The notes below the pieces were generated by a model. That model was not told the DNA's origin and made no database searches. It saw only the letters and a program-made list of their open reading frames with translations. The position numbers were made by a program, and so were the translations under genes. From positions 1 to 64,000 of the forward strand of contig CANMVD010000003.1 in assembly GCA_947501275.1 (NCBI GenBank): 64,000 bases of DNA. Reading direction: 5' to 3'. Each line of letters starts with the position of its first letter. Position 1 is the first letter of the stretch. Below are positions 18,514 through 26,951 of the stretch, one piece after another. The DNA comes from an uncultured Tateyamaria sp. (GTDB taxonomy: Bacteria; Pseudomonadota; Alphaproteobacteria; Rhodobacterales; Rhodobacteraceae).

Positions 18514-19739
18514 TCTGCAGGTGTGGGGTTTGGGCCGCGCAAGCGTGTCTCAAGGCCCGGGCTCGGATGACGCGGGATCAACAAAGCGAGTATCAGGGAT
18601 GTTGCCGCCATTCCCGCAGCAAGCAGGAATACGGCACCTGGAGAGGCAAGCCATAACAGGCCCAAAGGCACAGGCAGCCCCACAGCCGCAATGTGGTTGA
18701 TGGTAAACGCTACTGCCGCAGTGGGCGCGATGTCCCTTGGGTCTGCGATTTTCTGAAAGTAGGTCTTGAGCGCCAGCGCCAGCCCGAAAAAGATGTGATC
18801 GACCACGTAAAGCGTCGCGGCCACAATCAGACCCCACCCAAAGAAATACACGCCCCCGTAAGCCAAAAACACCAGTACAAGTCCGCTATATTCAAAGGCG
18901 AGAGCTTTGCGTTCGCCGTATCTGGCAACGATCCCACCCAGCAGTGGCGCGACAAGAATGTTGACCACAAGATTGATGAGGTAGAGGGCCGTAAGCTCGT
19001 GGACCTCAAAGCCGAACTTTTCGACCATCATGAAGCCTGCGAAGATCATGAAAATCTGGCGCCGCGCCCCGGACATGAATTGCAGGGCGTAGTACAGCCA
19101 ATAGCGACGGCGCAGCACAAAGGTCTTCAGCTGCGGCGTCGGGCTTTCGAATTGCGGGTAGGCCAGCACGGCAAACATGGCGATGGCAACCGTCAGGCCA
19201 CCCCCGACCATGTAGACCGTGTTATAGGTCAGCCCCCACGGCTCCCACAGGACCATGATCACAAAATAAACGAGGAAGGTCGCGGTTGAGCCCGCCGCCA
19301 GCAACCACCCCAGCATCTGCGGCGCTTCGGCTTTTTTCAGCCACTGCAATTGCAGCGATTGGTTGACCGTTTCGTAATAGTGAAAACCAACCGAACTGAT
19401 GAATGTAAGCATCAGGATGCCACCCATCTGCGGAAACTGCGCCGTCAGTGCGGTAGCAAATCCCAACATGATCAAAGAGATCAGACCCAACACCTGCTCG
19501 CGCACGAACATGATCACGACGATGACGCCCACGGCCAGAAAGCCGGGGATCTCGCGGATGGCGTGCAAAAGGCCGATATCCGCCCCGTCAAATTGCGCCG
19601 CCTCAACCACAAAATTGTTCAGCAACGCTAGCCACACCGAGAACGCAATGGGCATGGCAAATGCCATCAGAAACAGCAGCGTCACTGGCCTGCGCCAACG
19701 CGGAAGGCCTTGGGCGTCTGAGAGGGCAACATAACGCAT
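18510..19739 (-). CDS. Major facilitator superfamily transporter
   Basis: This 409-residue protein has about twelve hydrophobic helices. It begins MRYVALSDAQGLPRWRRPVT, and the first helix segment is LFLMAFAMPIAFSVWLAL. The substrate is unknown, and it lacks a strong textbook MFS loop motif. The start at 19739 was selected because the upstream in-frame extension is hydrophilic and cysteine-rich, unlike a transporter N-terminus; an ATG 12 nt further upstream is also possible. It is the first gene of the MFS-MATE-prmA unit. Confidence 0.8.
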   Translation of the reverse strand: MRYVALSDAQGLPRWRRPVTLLFLMAFAMPIAFSVWLALLNNFVVEAAQFDGADIGLLHAIREIPGFLAVGVIVVIMFVREQVLGLISLIMLGFATALTAQFPQMGGILMLTFISSVGFHYYETVNQSLQLQWLKKAEAPQMLGWLLAAGSTATFLVYFVIMVLWEPWGLTYNTVYMVGGGLTVAIAMFAVLAYPQFESPTPQLKTFVLRRRYWLYYALQFMSGARRQIFMIFAGFMMVEKFGFEVHELTALYLINLVVNILVAPLLGGIVARYGERKALAFEYSGLVLVFLAYGGVYFFGWGLIVAATLYVVDHIFFGLALALKTYFQKIADPRDIAPTAAVAFTINHIAAVGLPVPLGLLWLASPGAVFLLAAGMAATSLILALLIPRHPSPGLETRLRGPNPTPAE

Positions 19740-19854
19740 GGGGACGCACATAGTTGAGTCCCGTGTCGTTGGCGAGGGCCAGCATGCACAATTGGATGTG
19801 CAAGACGCAGGTTTCGGGTTGCCCTTACCGCTCATGGGGCGCGAAGATCGGAAC

Positions 19855-20310
19855 ATGAAACAGCATGATGTAGAGACCCGGTTTGGATCACTTGTGGTGG
19901 TCGAGGAAAATGACGCGATTATCGCGCTTCGCTGGGGACACAGCGGGCGGCAAGATAACTCGCCCCTGCTGGCCAAGGCGATTACGCAGCTGCAAGCCTA
20001 TGATGCGGGTCAGTTGACGGAGTTTGATTTGCCGTTGCGGGTGGCTGGCTCTTCTTTTCAACGCGACGTCTGTGACGCGATGCGGGCCATTCCTTTTGGC
20101 GACACGTGCACATATGGAGACATCGCCAAGGCGCTTGGCGTACCTGCCCAAGCGGTTGGGCAGGCCTGCGGCGGCAACCCCATTCCCATCATCATTCCGT
20201 GTCATCGTGTTATGGGTGCTAAGGGGCTGACCGGGTTTTCGGGCGCTGGTGGCGTCGAAACCAAAGTGGCCCTTCTCAGACACGAGGGCGCGGGCGGGTT
20301 TCTGATCTAG
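19855..20310 (+). CDS. ogt: Methylated-DNA--[protein]-cysteine S-methyltransferase
   Basis: This 151-residue protein repairs O6-methylguanine by suicidal methyl transfer to its active-site cysteine, Cys116 in the motif PCHRV (115-119). The helix-turn-helix segment FGDTCTYGDIAKALG precedes it. The protein is the size of Ogt, with no AdaA domain attached. The start at 19855 was chosen for a family-like length; an in-frame ATG at 19834 is an alternative. It is monocistronic and divergent from the MFS gene. Confidence 0.9.
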   Translation: MKQHDVETRFGSLVVVEENDAIIALRWGHSGRQDNSPLLAKAITQLQAYDAGQLTEFDLPLRVAGSSFQRDVCDAMRAIPFGDTCTYGDIAKALGVPAQAVGQACGGNPIPIIIPCHRVMGAKGLTGFSGAGGVETKVALLRHEGAGGFLI

Positions 20311-20360
20311 GGTGCATTTTCAGGCCCAACAGCGACCGTCTTGAGGCAAAGCGAGCGCCG

Positions 20361-21050
20361 CTAGCGGGCTGGGATTAATTGCTGTGCGACACCGGCAAAC
20401 AGCAAATAGATCGACGTCAAAACCAGCCCCCAATGCGCCCAGCTTTCGGGGTGGAAATCGACCCACGCGGCCCATCCCGCGAAAAAGGTCCACGCCAAGG
20501 CAATGGGCAAGCTGACGCTGCGCCAACGCTCTGTGCGCACGGGGTGAATGAATTTGAACGGGACAAACATCGCGATTGCCAACAGTGTGACAACCAGCAG
20601 GCTAACCCAGAAATTCGGTTCCAGTGCAAAAATGACCAGAACCACCATATTCCAGCATCCCGGAAAGCCGGAAAAGGAATTATCCTTTGTTTTCATGCGG
20701 GTGTCAGCGAAATACATGGCCGACGCAAAGGTGATGACAATGATGGCCGCCCATCCTGTCCACCCATCCATCAACCCCGACGCAAACAACGCAAAGGCGG
20801 GGATGAACACGTACGTCAGGTAGTCGATGATGAGATCAAGCAAGACACCGTCAAATTCGGGGGCGTTTTTCTTGACATCGTATTTGCGCGCGAGGGGACC
20901 ATCTATGCCGTCCACAAAAAATGCGACAACCAACCAAAGGAACATCAGGTCCCACTTGGCCTGGACTGCAGCAAGCATTGCCAACATGGCAAAGACTGCG
21001 CCGGTCGCAGTCAGGAGATGAACGCCAAGCGCGCGCATTCGAAGTGTCAT
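20361..21050 (-). CDS. pcs: Phosphatidylcholine synthase (CDP-alcohol phosphatidyltransferase)
   Basis: This 229-residue integral membrane enzyme condenses choline with CDP-diacylglycerol. The CDP-alcohol phosphotransferase motif is visible as DGIDGPLAR followed by FDGVLLD, in the variant form typical of Pcs. About seven to eight membrane helices follow. The Pcs route makes phosphatidylcholine from host- or environment-derived choline and is common in alphaproteobacteria. The start at 21050 (MTLRMRALGVHLL) was chosen to exclude a basic, unrelated extension. Confidence 0.88.
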   Translation of the reverse strand: MTLRMRALGVHLLTATGAVFAMLAMLAAVQAKWDLMFLWLVVAFFVDGIDGPLARKYDVKKNAPEFDGVLLDLIIDYLTYVFIPAFALFASGLMDGWTGWAAIIVITFASAMYFADTRMKTKDNSFSGFPGCWNMVVLVIFALEPNFWVSLLVVTLLAIAMFVPFKFIHPVRTERWRSVSLPIALAWTFFAGWAAWVDFHPESWAHWGLVLTSIYLLFAGVAQQLIPAR

Positions 21051-21088
21051 ACAGTCGTCATGCGGTATCACGCGAGGTGATGCAAATA

Positions 21089-21117
21089 CAAAAAACCGCG
21101 CCCATTGAGGGCGCGGC
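21089..21117 (-). terminator. Intrinsic terminator after the P460-like gene
   Basis: On the minus strand a perfect 8-bp stem (CCGCGCCC / GGGCGCGG, loop 5 nt, 21096-21116) is followed by TTTTTT. It lies between the P460-like gene and pcs and separates their transcripts. Confidence 0.85.
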
Positions 21118-21142
21118 CAAAAGGCATCTGTCGCTTGTGCGT

Positions 21143-21736
21143 TTAGTTGGTGTTTGCGCCGACCCGGACTTCTTCCAGCGGATAACCCAAGTGGTCCTGC
21201 GCTTCCCAACCGACATGGCAGTCATGGCAGAAGGACTGTTTGACCTTCATGACCTTCCCGTTTGGCTGCAAACCTGCATAAAGCCAGCCTGCAGTGTCAG
21301 GGGCCTCGTCCGTGCCAACCTTGGTCATGATGAACAAAGGACCTGGGCGTGCTGCTTTCTTCTTGATCGAGATGCTGATCGATTCCTTGGCCAGAACTGA
21401 TCCGACGGGCATTTCAAACCCTTCTTCTTCGAACTTCAGATACTGTTCAGCCGCGATATCGTTGGCAAAGGTGTTCAACAGGCGGTTGCCATGGGGGCCC
21501 GCAACGGCCGGACGCGTCGCTGTCGCAGCCCATGTGCGATATTCCGAACCCACTGCGTCGCCCTGCTTGGCATAGCCTGTGGCCATTTTTTCCTGCAGGC
21601 AATCGTACAGAACGTTGATCGCTGCTTCGTCGAGATCGAATGCGTCTTCAACGGAAATGGCATTGCACTCTTCTGCGCTGGCTGCGCCGGCCGCGGCTGT
21701 GCACAACGCAGCAGCAATCACTAGTTTGCGGATCAT
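21143..21736 (-). CDS. Exported cytochrome P460-like mono-haem protein
   Basis: This 197-residue protein has a signal peptide (about 1-22, cleavage near ASAEE) and a single c-type haem-binding CHDCH at 170-174 near the C-terminus. The preceding segment KVMKVKQSF and the C-terminal haem position resemble the cytochrome P460 family, whose members oxidise hydroxylamine or detoxify NO. Whether the lysine cross-link of true P460 is present cannot be decided by eye. It should be periplasmic. The gene appears monocistronic, with a terminator after it. Confidence 0.65.
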   Translation of the reverse strand: MIRKLVIAAALCTAAAGAASAEECNAISVEDAFDLDEAAINVLYDCLQEKMATGYAKQGDAVGSEYRTWAATATRPAVAGPHGNRLLNTFANDIAAEQYLKFEEEGFEMPVGSVLAKESISISIKKKAARPGPLFIMTKVGTDEAPDTAGWLYAGLQPNGKVMKVKQSFCHDCHVGWEAQDHLGYPLEEVRVGANTN

Positions 21737-21871
21737 GTCGTGTCCCTTCCTGATGTCAGGCCATGGCATTCGGCCCGGGTGTGACTTTTGTATACAGATG
21801 TATGCTTAACCAAGGGTGCACTATACCGATACCATCACTGGATCACCTTTTGTGCACGTTTGCGTGAGGGC

Positions 21872-22792
21872 TTACGCCTTGGGATGGGCCTTGGCGTAAA
21901 CTTCCATCAATCGGACCGTGTCAACAGCCGTGTAGGCTTGGGTCGTGGACAAAGAGGCGTGGCCCAGCAACTCCTGAATCGAGCGCAAATCACCGCCAGC
22001 ATTCAGCAGATGTGTCGCAAAGCTGTGCCGCATTGCATGGGGCGTTGCGCTGGCCGGTAGACCCAATTGCATGCGCGCCTGCGCCATGACCTTCTGAATG
22101 GCACGTGGAGCCAGAGCGCCGCCGCGCACGGCACGGAACAGAGGCCCCTCAGGTGTACAGGCATGCGGGCACGCCGCCAGATAGTCATTCACTGCCGTAC
22201 GGGCTGGATCAATGACCGGCACGATCCGCTCCTTGCCACCCTTGCCCGTGATCCGCAGCACCTGCGGCAAGGGGGCATCTGCACCGCTGAGCCCCAAAGC
22301 CTCGGATATGCGCAAGCCACACCCCCACAACAAAGTCAGGACAGCCGTGTCGCGCAACCCGACCCACGGGCGTTGGGACTGTAATGGTGCAATCTCCAAA
22401 ACGTTTCTTGCAGCGTCTTCAGCCAAGGGACGTGGCAATTTCTTGGTGAACTTCGGGGCGCGCACCGACAGCACTGCCGTCGGCTCAAACCCTTCCCGTG
22501 CGGCCAACCATTTGTAAAAGGACTTCACAGCCGACAGTTTGCGTGCCAGCGACCGTGCTCCGACGCCAGTCGCCCGGGTTTGTGCCATCCATGACCGCAT
22601 ATCGCGTGTGGATATCCGCGCTAACGCACTCAACCCTTGGGTTTGGCCACTGTGACTGGCCATGAAAGCAAGAAACTCCGCAACATCACGGCTATAGGCG
22701 GATACAGTGTTTTCCGCCGCCCCGTTGATGGCGCGTTGATGGGACAGGAACAGTTCCAGCGCATCGCGCGCGGCTGGCGATATCAGGCTCAT
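21872..22792 (-). CDS. xerC: Tyrosine recombinase XerC
   Basis: This 306-residue recombinase has an N-terminal SAM-like core-binding domain (about 8-100) and a catalytic domain with the full set of residues: Arg161 (GLRISEAL), Lys184, His252 and Arg255 (HAMRHSFATHLL), His278 (LGHASLSTTQAYT) and Tyr287. It resolves chromosome dimers at dif with XerD. Its start overlaps the DUF484 stop by 4 nt, the standard chromosomal DUF484-xerC arrangement, which argues against a mobile-element integrase. Confidence 0.92.
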   Translation of the reverse strand: MSLISPAARDALELFLSHQRAINGAAENTVSAYSRDVAEFLAFMASHSGQTQGLSALARISTRDMRSWMAQTRATGVGARSLARKLSAVKSFYKWLAAREGFEPTAVLSVRAPKFTKKLPRPLAEDAARNVLEIAPLQSQRPWVGLRDTAVLTLLWGCGLRISEALGLSGADAPLPQVLRITGKGGKERIVPVIDPARTAVNDYLAACPHACTPEGPLFRAVRGGALAPRAIQKVMAQARMQLGLPASATPHAMRHSFATHLLNAGGDLRSIQELLGHASLSTTQAYTAVDTVRLMEVYAKAHPKA

Positions 22793-23496
22793 CCCAGCCA
22801 GCGACGCATGGCCCGTTCAAATACACCGGCAAAAAAGGCAAGCAGATCTGTACCTTGTTGCGGTCCAAACATATGCGGATCTTCTGCCCCCATGACGAGC
22901 AAACCGGGCAGACGGCCCTCGCCAAAGTCCAGCTTGAGGCAGGCCTCGGAACGGACCCAATTGCCGTCTCCGCCATAGATCTCAGGTGCCGGGTCCTGCA
23001 CTTGGCGCAGCGTCACCTGACGTACCGCACCACCGCGGCCATGGCTCAGGTAAGTGTCGATAAATCCGGGCTCGGCGACATTCAGAACCTCGCCCAATCG
23101 CTGAACAGCCGGATCGTCATCATTCTGGACAGATTCCAAAATGAGTTTGACGGCGTCGACCCGCAGGATCTCGGCAACCTCGCCGCGCAAATCACGCAGA
23201 AATACCTCAAACTCCAGCGGATCCAACATGCGCAAAATCGCGCGATGGATCTGATTGGTGCCCGCAAGGTTTTCATATGCCGCGGCAATAACCGAGCGAT
23301 GCGTATCTTCGAGACGGTCAAGACGCGCCTCAAGGCGTTCCATGGCAAGGCCACGCAAGTCCACGATATTGCCACCCATGGCACGCTCGTTCGCGGCGAT
23401 CAGGGCGTGCATCAAATCCTTGTCGTCCAGAATGACATCAGGGCGCGAAATAATCGCCTCTCGCAAGGTGTCTTCAATCTTGGGCTGACTGCTCAT
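22789..23496 (-). CDS. DUF484 family protein
   Basis: This 235-residue GAF-like domain protein with a helical N-terminus (MSSQPKIEDTLREAIISRPD) is of the family conventionally found just upstream of xerC. The segment RSEACLKLDFGEGRLPGLLVMGAEDPHMFGP is characteristic. Function is not established in general. The start at 23496 was chosen among nearby ATGs because it matches the usual N-terminus; MLM two codons upstream is possible. Confidence 0.85.
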   Translation of the reverse strand: MSSQPKIEDTLREAIISRPDVILDDKDLMHALIAANERAMGGNIVDLRGLAMERLEARLDRLEDTHRSVIAAAYENLAGTNQIHRAILRMLDPLEFEVFLRDLRGEVAEILRVDAVKLILESVQNDDDPAVQRLGEVLNVAEPGFIDTYLSHGRGGAVRQVTLRQVQDPAPEIYGGDGNWVRSEACLKLDFGEGRLPGLLVMGAEDPHMFGPQQGTDLLAFFAGVFERAMRRWLG

Positions 23497-23871
23497 CAAC
23501 ATACTCTTTATCGTTTTTTGGGTGCATAGCATGCAAGGCAGCCAAAATCTGCCCCGATCTTTCAAAAATTCTCAAAATCGATCTGCCTGTTGCGCTTTGA
23601 CGTCAACGTAAAGAGGGGGAAGGCAGCCGATCTTCTCCCCGTGAAGCAATCGCCGCATCGCGCCATATGGAGCACATGACACGAACGACCCAAGCAAATA
23701 CTCACGGAACTGGAGCCAGAATTTTTCCTCTGGATCCGTCCATGCTTCGGGTGTTGTTGTGGCGCGCAGGGAAGTCCTGACCCCTAGAGGTTTTCCGACC
23801 CGCCACGACGTAACGAGAGATGTCAGAAGCGCAAGTCCGCGCGCCTTAAAACCGCCGCGCCGACGTTGGGT
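23497..23871. other. 375-bp intergenic region between DUF484 and the transaldolase-like gene
   Basis: This stretch must hold the DUF484-xerC promoter. I see no convincing terminator for the transaldolase-like gene, because the T-rich stretch near 23511 lacks a stem. A possible 34-codon plus-strand frame, 23676-23780 (starting MTRTTQANT, with GGAG just upstream), has no recognisable relative and is probably chance. Confidence 0.4.
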
Positions 23872-24525
23872 CTATACGATCTTGATGTCGGCGCTGGCGG
23901 CGTCTTTCATGAATTGCGCCAGGCCCTTGTCCGTCAGCGGATGCCCTGCCAGTTTCTTGATCACATCCGGTGGCGCTGTCATGACATCCGCGCCGATCTT
24001 GGCGCAATCCTGCACATGATTAATGGAGCGGATCGAGGCCGCGAGGATCGCGGTCTCAAAGCCGTAATTGTCATAAATGGTGCGGATGTCTTCGATCAAC
24101 TCCAGCCCATCGATGCTCATGTCATCCAGACGCCCGATGAACGGGGAAATGAACGTCGCACCGGCCTTGGCGGCCAACAGTGCCTGGTTACCAGAGAAAC
24201 ACAAAGTCACATTGACCATCTTGCCTTCACCGGACAGCACCTTGCAGGCTTTCAGGCCGTCCCAAGTCAGGGGCAGCTTGACGGTGATGTTGTCCGCAAT
24301 TTCGGCCAGTTTGCGCCCTTCGGCAATCATCGCGTCCGCTTCGAGCGCGACAACTTCTGCACTGACGGGTCCTGCGACCAGCGCACAGATCTCTTTTGTG
24401 ACTTCAAGAATGTCGCGCCCGGACTTCATGATCAGAGACGGGTTAGTTGTCACCCCGTCCACCATGCCAAGTTCGTTGAGTTCTGCGATGGCGTCGATTT
24501 CCGCCGTGTCGACAAAGAATTTCAT
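23872..24525 (-). CDS. Transaldolase-like fructose-6-phosphate aldolase (TalC/FSA type)
   Basis: This 217-residue TIM barrel matches the short transaldolase/FSA subfamily. It starts [16 protein letters not shown], contains GVTTNPSL, and has the Schiff-base lysine Lys83 in [11 protein letters not shown]. Such proteins act either as transaldolase in the pentose phosphate pathway or as fructose-6-phosphate aldolase. The deciding active-site residue cannot be assigned with certainty by eye, so the precise reaction is left open. AAGGGGGCC upstream of the ATG is the ribosome binding site. It is divergent from priA, with only 90 bp between them. Confidence 0.88.
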   Translation of the reverse strand: MKFFVDTAEIDAIAELNELGMVDGVTTNPSLIMKSGRDILEVTKEICALVAGPVSAEVVALEADAMIAEGRKLAEIADNITVKLPLTWDGLKACKVLSGEGKMVNVTLCFSGNQALLAAKAGATFISPFIGRLDDMSIDGLELIEDIRTIYDNYGFETAILAASIRSINHVQDCAKIGADVMTAPPDVIKKLAGHPLTDKGLAQFMKDAASADIKIV

Positions 24526-24615
24526 GTGTAGGCCCCCTTGATGGCTTGGCGTTTGCTGGTTGAGGCTTTACCTCATGACAGGTGAAGTCGGAACCCCTGA
24601 TATGTTGGCGCTAAC

Positions 24616-26808
24616 GTGACCCCGTCGTTTTATGATGAAGGCGCATTGGTTGGTGTCCTGACAACCCAACCTCTGGATCGCATACTGGACTACAAAGCAC
24701 CCGAGGGCGGCTGCCACCTCGGCGCGTTTGTAGAGGTTCCGTTGGGTCCACGCAAAGTGATAGGTGTCGTGTGGGGCCCCGGAAAAGGGGATTTCGACTA
24801 TGCCAAGGTCCGATCTGTCATGCGGGTGCTTGATGTAGCGCCCATGCGTGATGAGATGCGCACCTTCCTGCAACGTGCAGCAGACTACACGTTGACCCCC
24901 ATGCCTGCGATGCTGCGGCTCGCCACCCGCGCGCCGGGGCTGGGTGATCCTCCGTCGATGCGCAAAGTGTATCGGCGCGGCGCGTCAGAGCCGGACCGCA
25001 TGACAGATGCGCGCCGCCGCGTGCTGGAGTTTCTGCACGAATACGGTGACTTGTCATTCACACTTAAGGAATTGGCTGAGCTGTCAGGGGTGACATCGTC
25101 GGTTGTCAAAGGGTTGGTGAAACAAGGAGCCGTCGCAGAGGAAGACAGCCCACGCGATCTGCCCTTTCCACCGCTGGACCCAAACCGAGCGGGCAAGGAC
25201 CTGACAACCGATCAAGCGCAGGCCGCGACACAGATCGGCGCGGCCGTCGCATCGCACGCCTATGGCACAACTTTGCTGCGCGGTGTCACCGGCTCGGGCA
25301 AGACCGAGGTCTATCTCGAGGCAGTCGCCGCCTGCCTCAAGTCTGGCCGGCAAGCCCTTGTTCTACTGCCTGAAATCGCCCTAACAGCCGAATTCCTGAA
25401 ACGGGTTGACGAACGATTTGGCGCACGTCCAGCCGAATGGCATTCCGGTGCAACAATGACTGAGCGTCGGCGCATCTGGCGCATGGTTGGCACAGGACAG
25501 GCACAATTGGTGATTGGGGCACGTTCGGCACTGTTCCTACCCTATCAAAACCTCGGGCTGATCGTCGTGGATGAGGAACACGACACGTCATACAAACAAG
25601 AAGACGGAGTTTTGTACAATGCCCGCGATATGGCTGTACTGCGCGCGTCGCTGTTGGGCGCGCAAGTTGTACTCGCCTCTGCAACCCCGAGCCTCGAAAG
25701 CTGGGCCAACGCGCAAAGTGGCAAATACAAACGCCTCGATCTTGAGGCCCGCTTTGGCCCAGCCGTTATGCCAACGATGCAAACGTTGGACATGCGCAGC
25801 GAAAAGCTGCCGTCGCACCGCTGGGTATCGGACGCTCTGAAACGGGCAGTGGATCAACGCCTCGCAGCGGGCGAACAGGCGATGTTGTTCCTCAATCGGC
25901 GTGGTTATGCTCCGATCACATTATGCCGTGCCTGTGGTCATCAGGTGGGATGCGATCAATGCGACGCCCGCATGGTCGAGCATCGTTTTCTCAAGCGTCT
26001 GATGTGCCACCAATGCGGTGAGACCAAGCCGATGCCCACCACCTGCCCTTCTTGCGACGCAGAGGACCGCATGGCCCCGGTTGGCCCCGGTGTAGAGCGT
26101 CTGGGCGAAGAGGCGGTGGAGCTGTTTCCGGACGCCCGCGTGGCGGTACTGAGTTCTGATATGTATGGCTCTGCCCGCGCGTTAAAGGCGGAAATCGAGA
26201 GCATCGCGGACGGTGGCGCGGATGTTATCATTGGCACGCAATTGGTCGCCAAGGGGCACAACTTTCCCAATCTGACGCTTGTGGGCGTGATTGATGCGGA
26301 TCTTGGTCTGCAAGGGTCGGATTTGCGCGCTGCGGAACGCACCTTTCAGTTGATGAGGCAGGTTGCGGGCCGGGCTGGTCGGGCGGAGAAGCCGGGCACC
26401 GCGTTGTTGCAGACCTACCAGCCAGAACATCCGGTTATCCGTGCCATTCTGGCCGGGGATGAGGAAGGGTTCTGGCGCGCCGAAGCGGCCGAACGCGAGG
26501 CCGCAGGCGTGCCGCCCTACGGGCGCATGGCCGGAATTATCCTAAGTGGTCCGGACGTTGCGCAAGTATTTGATGCGGCCAATGCACTGGCCCGCAACAC
26601 AGCCGCGTTAGCCCAGGTGGGTGCGCAGGTCTTTGGCCCTGCCCCGGCGCCAATCGCGCGCATCCGCGGACGTCACCGGGTGCGACTGTTGGTCAAGGCG
26701 GGCAAAGGCGTGGCCTTGCAAAGGGCCATTGCCCAATGGGTCGGCCAGTTGCGCCTGAAAGGCGAGCTGCGACTTGCCGTCGATATCGACCCGCAGAGTT
26801 TTTACTGA
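24616..26808 (+). CDS. priA: Primosomal replication restart helicase PriA
   Basis: This 730-residue superfamily 2 helicase restarts stalled forks. Walker A VTGSGKT lies near residue 225, the DEEH box reads VVDEEHDTSYKQ, and a zinc-binding insert has paired cysteines (CRACGHQVGCDQC, MCHQCGE, CPSCDAED). An N-terminal 3'-end-binding domain precedes the helicase. The start is a GTG at 24616 and no in-frame ATG offers a better beginning. The gene is convergent with ileS. Confidence 0.95.
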   Translation: MTPSFYDEGALVGVLTTQPLDRILDYKAPEGGCHLGAFVEVPLGPRKVIGVVWGPGKGDFDYAKVRSVMRVLDVAPMRDEMRTFLQRAADYTLTPMPAMLRLATRAPGLGDPPSMRKVYRRGASEPDRMTDARRRVLEFLHEYGDLSFTLKELAELSGVTSSVVKGLVKQGAVAEEDSPRDLPFPPLDPNRAGKDLTTDQAQAATQIGAAVASHAYGTTLLRGVTGSGKTEVYLEAVAACLKSGRQALVLLPEIALTAEFLKRVDERFGARPAEWHSGATMTERRRIWRMVGTGQAQLVIGARSALFLPYQNLGLIVVDEEHDTSYKQEDGVLYNARDMAVLRASLLGAQVVLASATPSLESWANAQSGKYKRLDLEARFGPAVMPTMQTLDMRSEKLPSHRWVSDALKRAVDQRLAAGEQAMLFLNRRGYAPITLCRACGHQVGCDQCDARMVEHRFLKRLMCHQCGETKPMPTTCPSCDAEDRMAPVGPGVERLGEEAVELFPDARVAVLSSDMYGSARALKAEIESIADGGADVIIGTQLVAKGHNFPNLTLVGVIDADLGLQGSDLRAAERTFQLMRQVAGRAGRAEKPGTALLQTYQPEHPVIRAILAGDEEGFWRAEAAEREAAGVPPYGRMAGIILSGPDVAQVFDAANALARNTAALAQVGAQVFGPAPAPIARIRGRHRVRLLVKAGKGVALQRAIAQWVGQLRLKGELRLAVDIDPQSFY

Positions 26809-26918
26809 CGTGATTTTGGCGCGGCAGATCTGCGGCCATATCACCCAACTCTGCGTATGAAACGCCAATAGCCCGCGAGCCTGCGGCAACCGCTCAAACG
26901 GCTGGGTGGTCTGTCAGG

Positions 26919-26943
26919 CAAAAGGCGGGCATGTCGCCCGCCC
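26919..26943 (-). terminator. Intrinsic terminator of ileS
   Basis: On the minus strand a perfect 7-bp stem GGCGGGC/GCCCGCC (5-nt loop, 26924-26942) is followed by TTTTG. It starts about 10 bp after the ileS stop codon. It lies between convergent priA and ileS, and no T-run is present in the plus direction. Confidence 0.8.
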
Positions 26944-26951
26944 CTCCCGGA

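Noticed and set aside
21872-22792. Tyrosine recombinase as a phage or integrative-element integrase
   Set aside because: It is paired with DUF484 in the usual chromosomal xerC context. No attachment repeats, tRNA target or phage genes are nearby.
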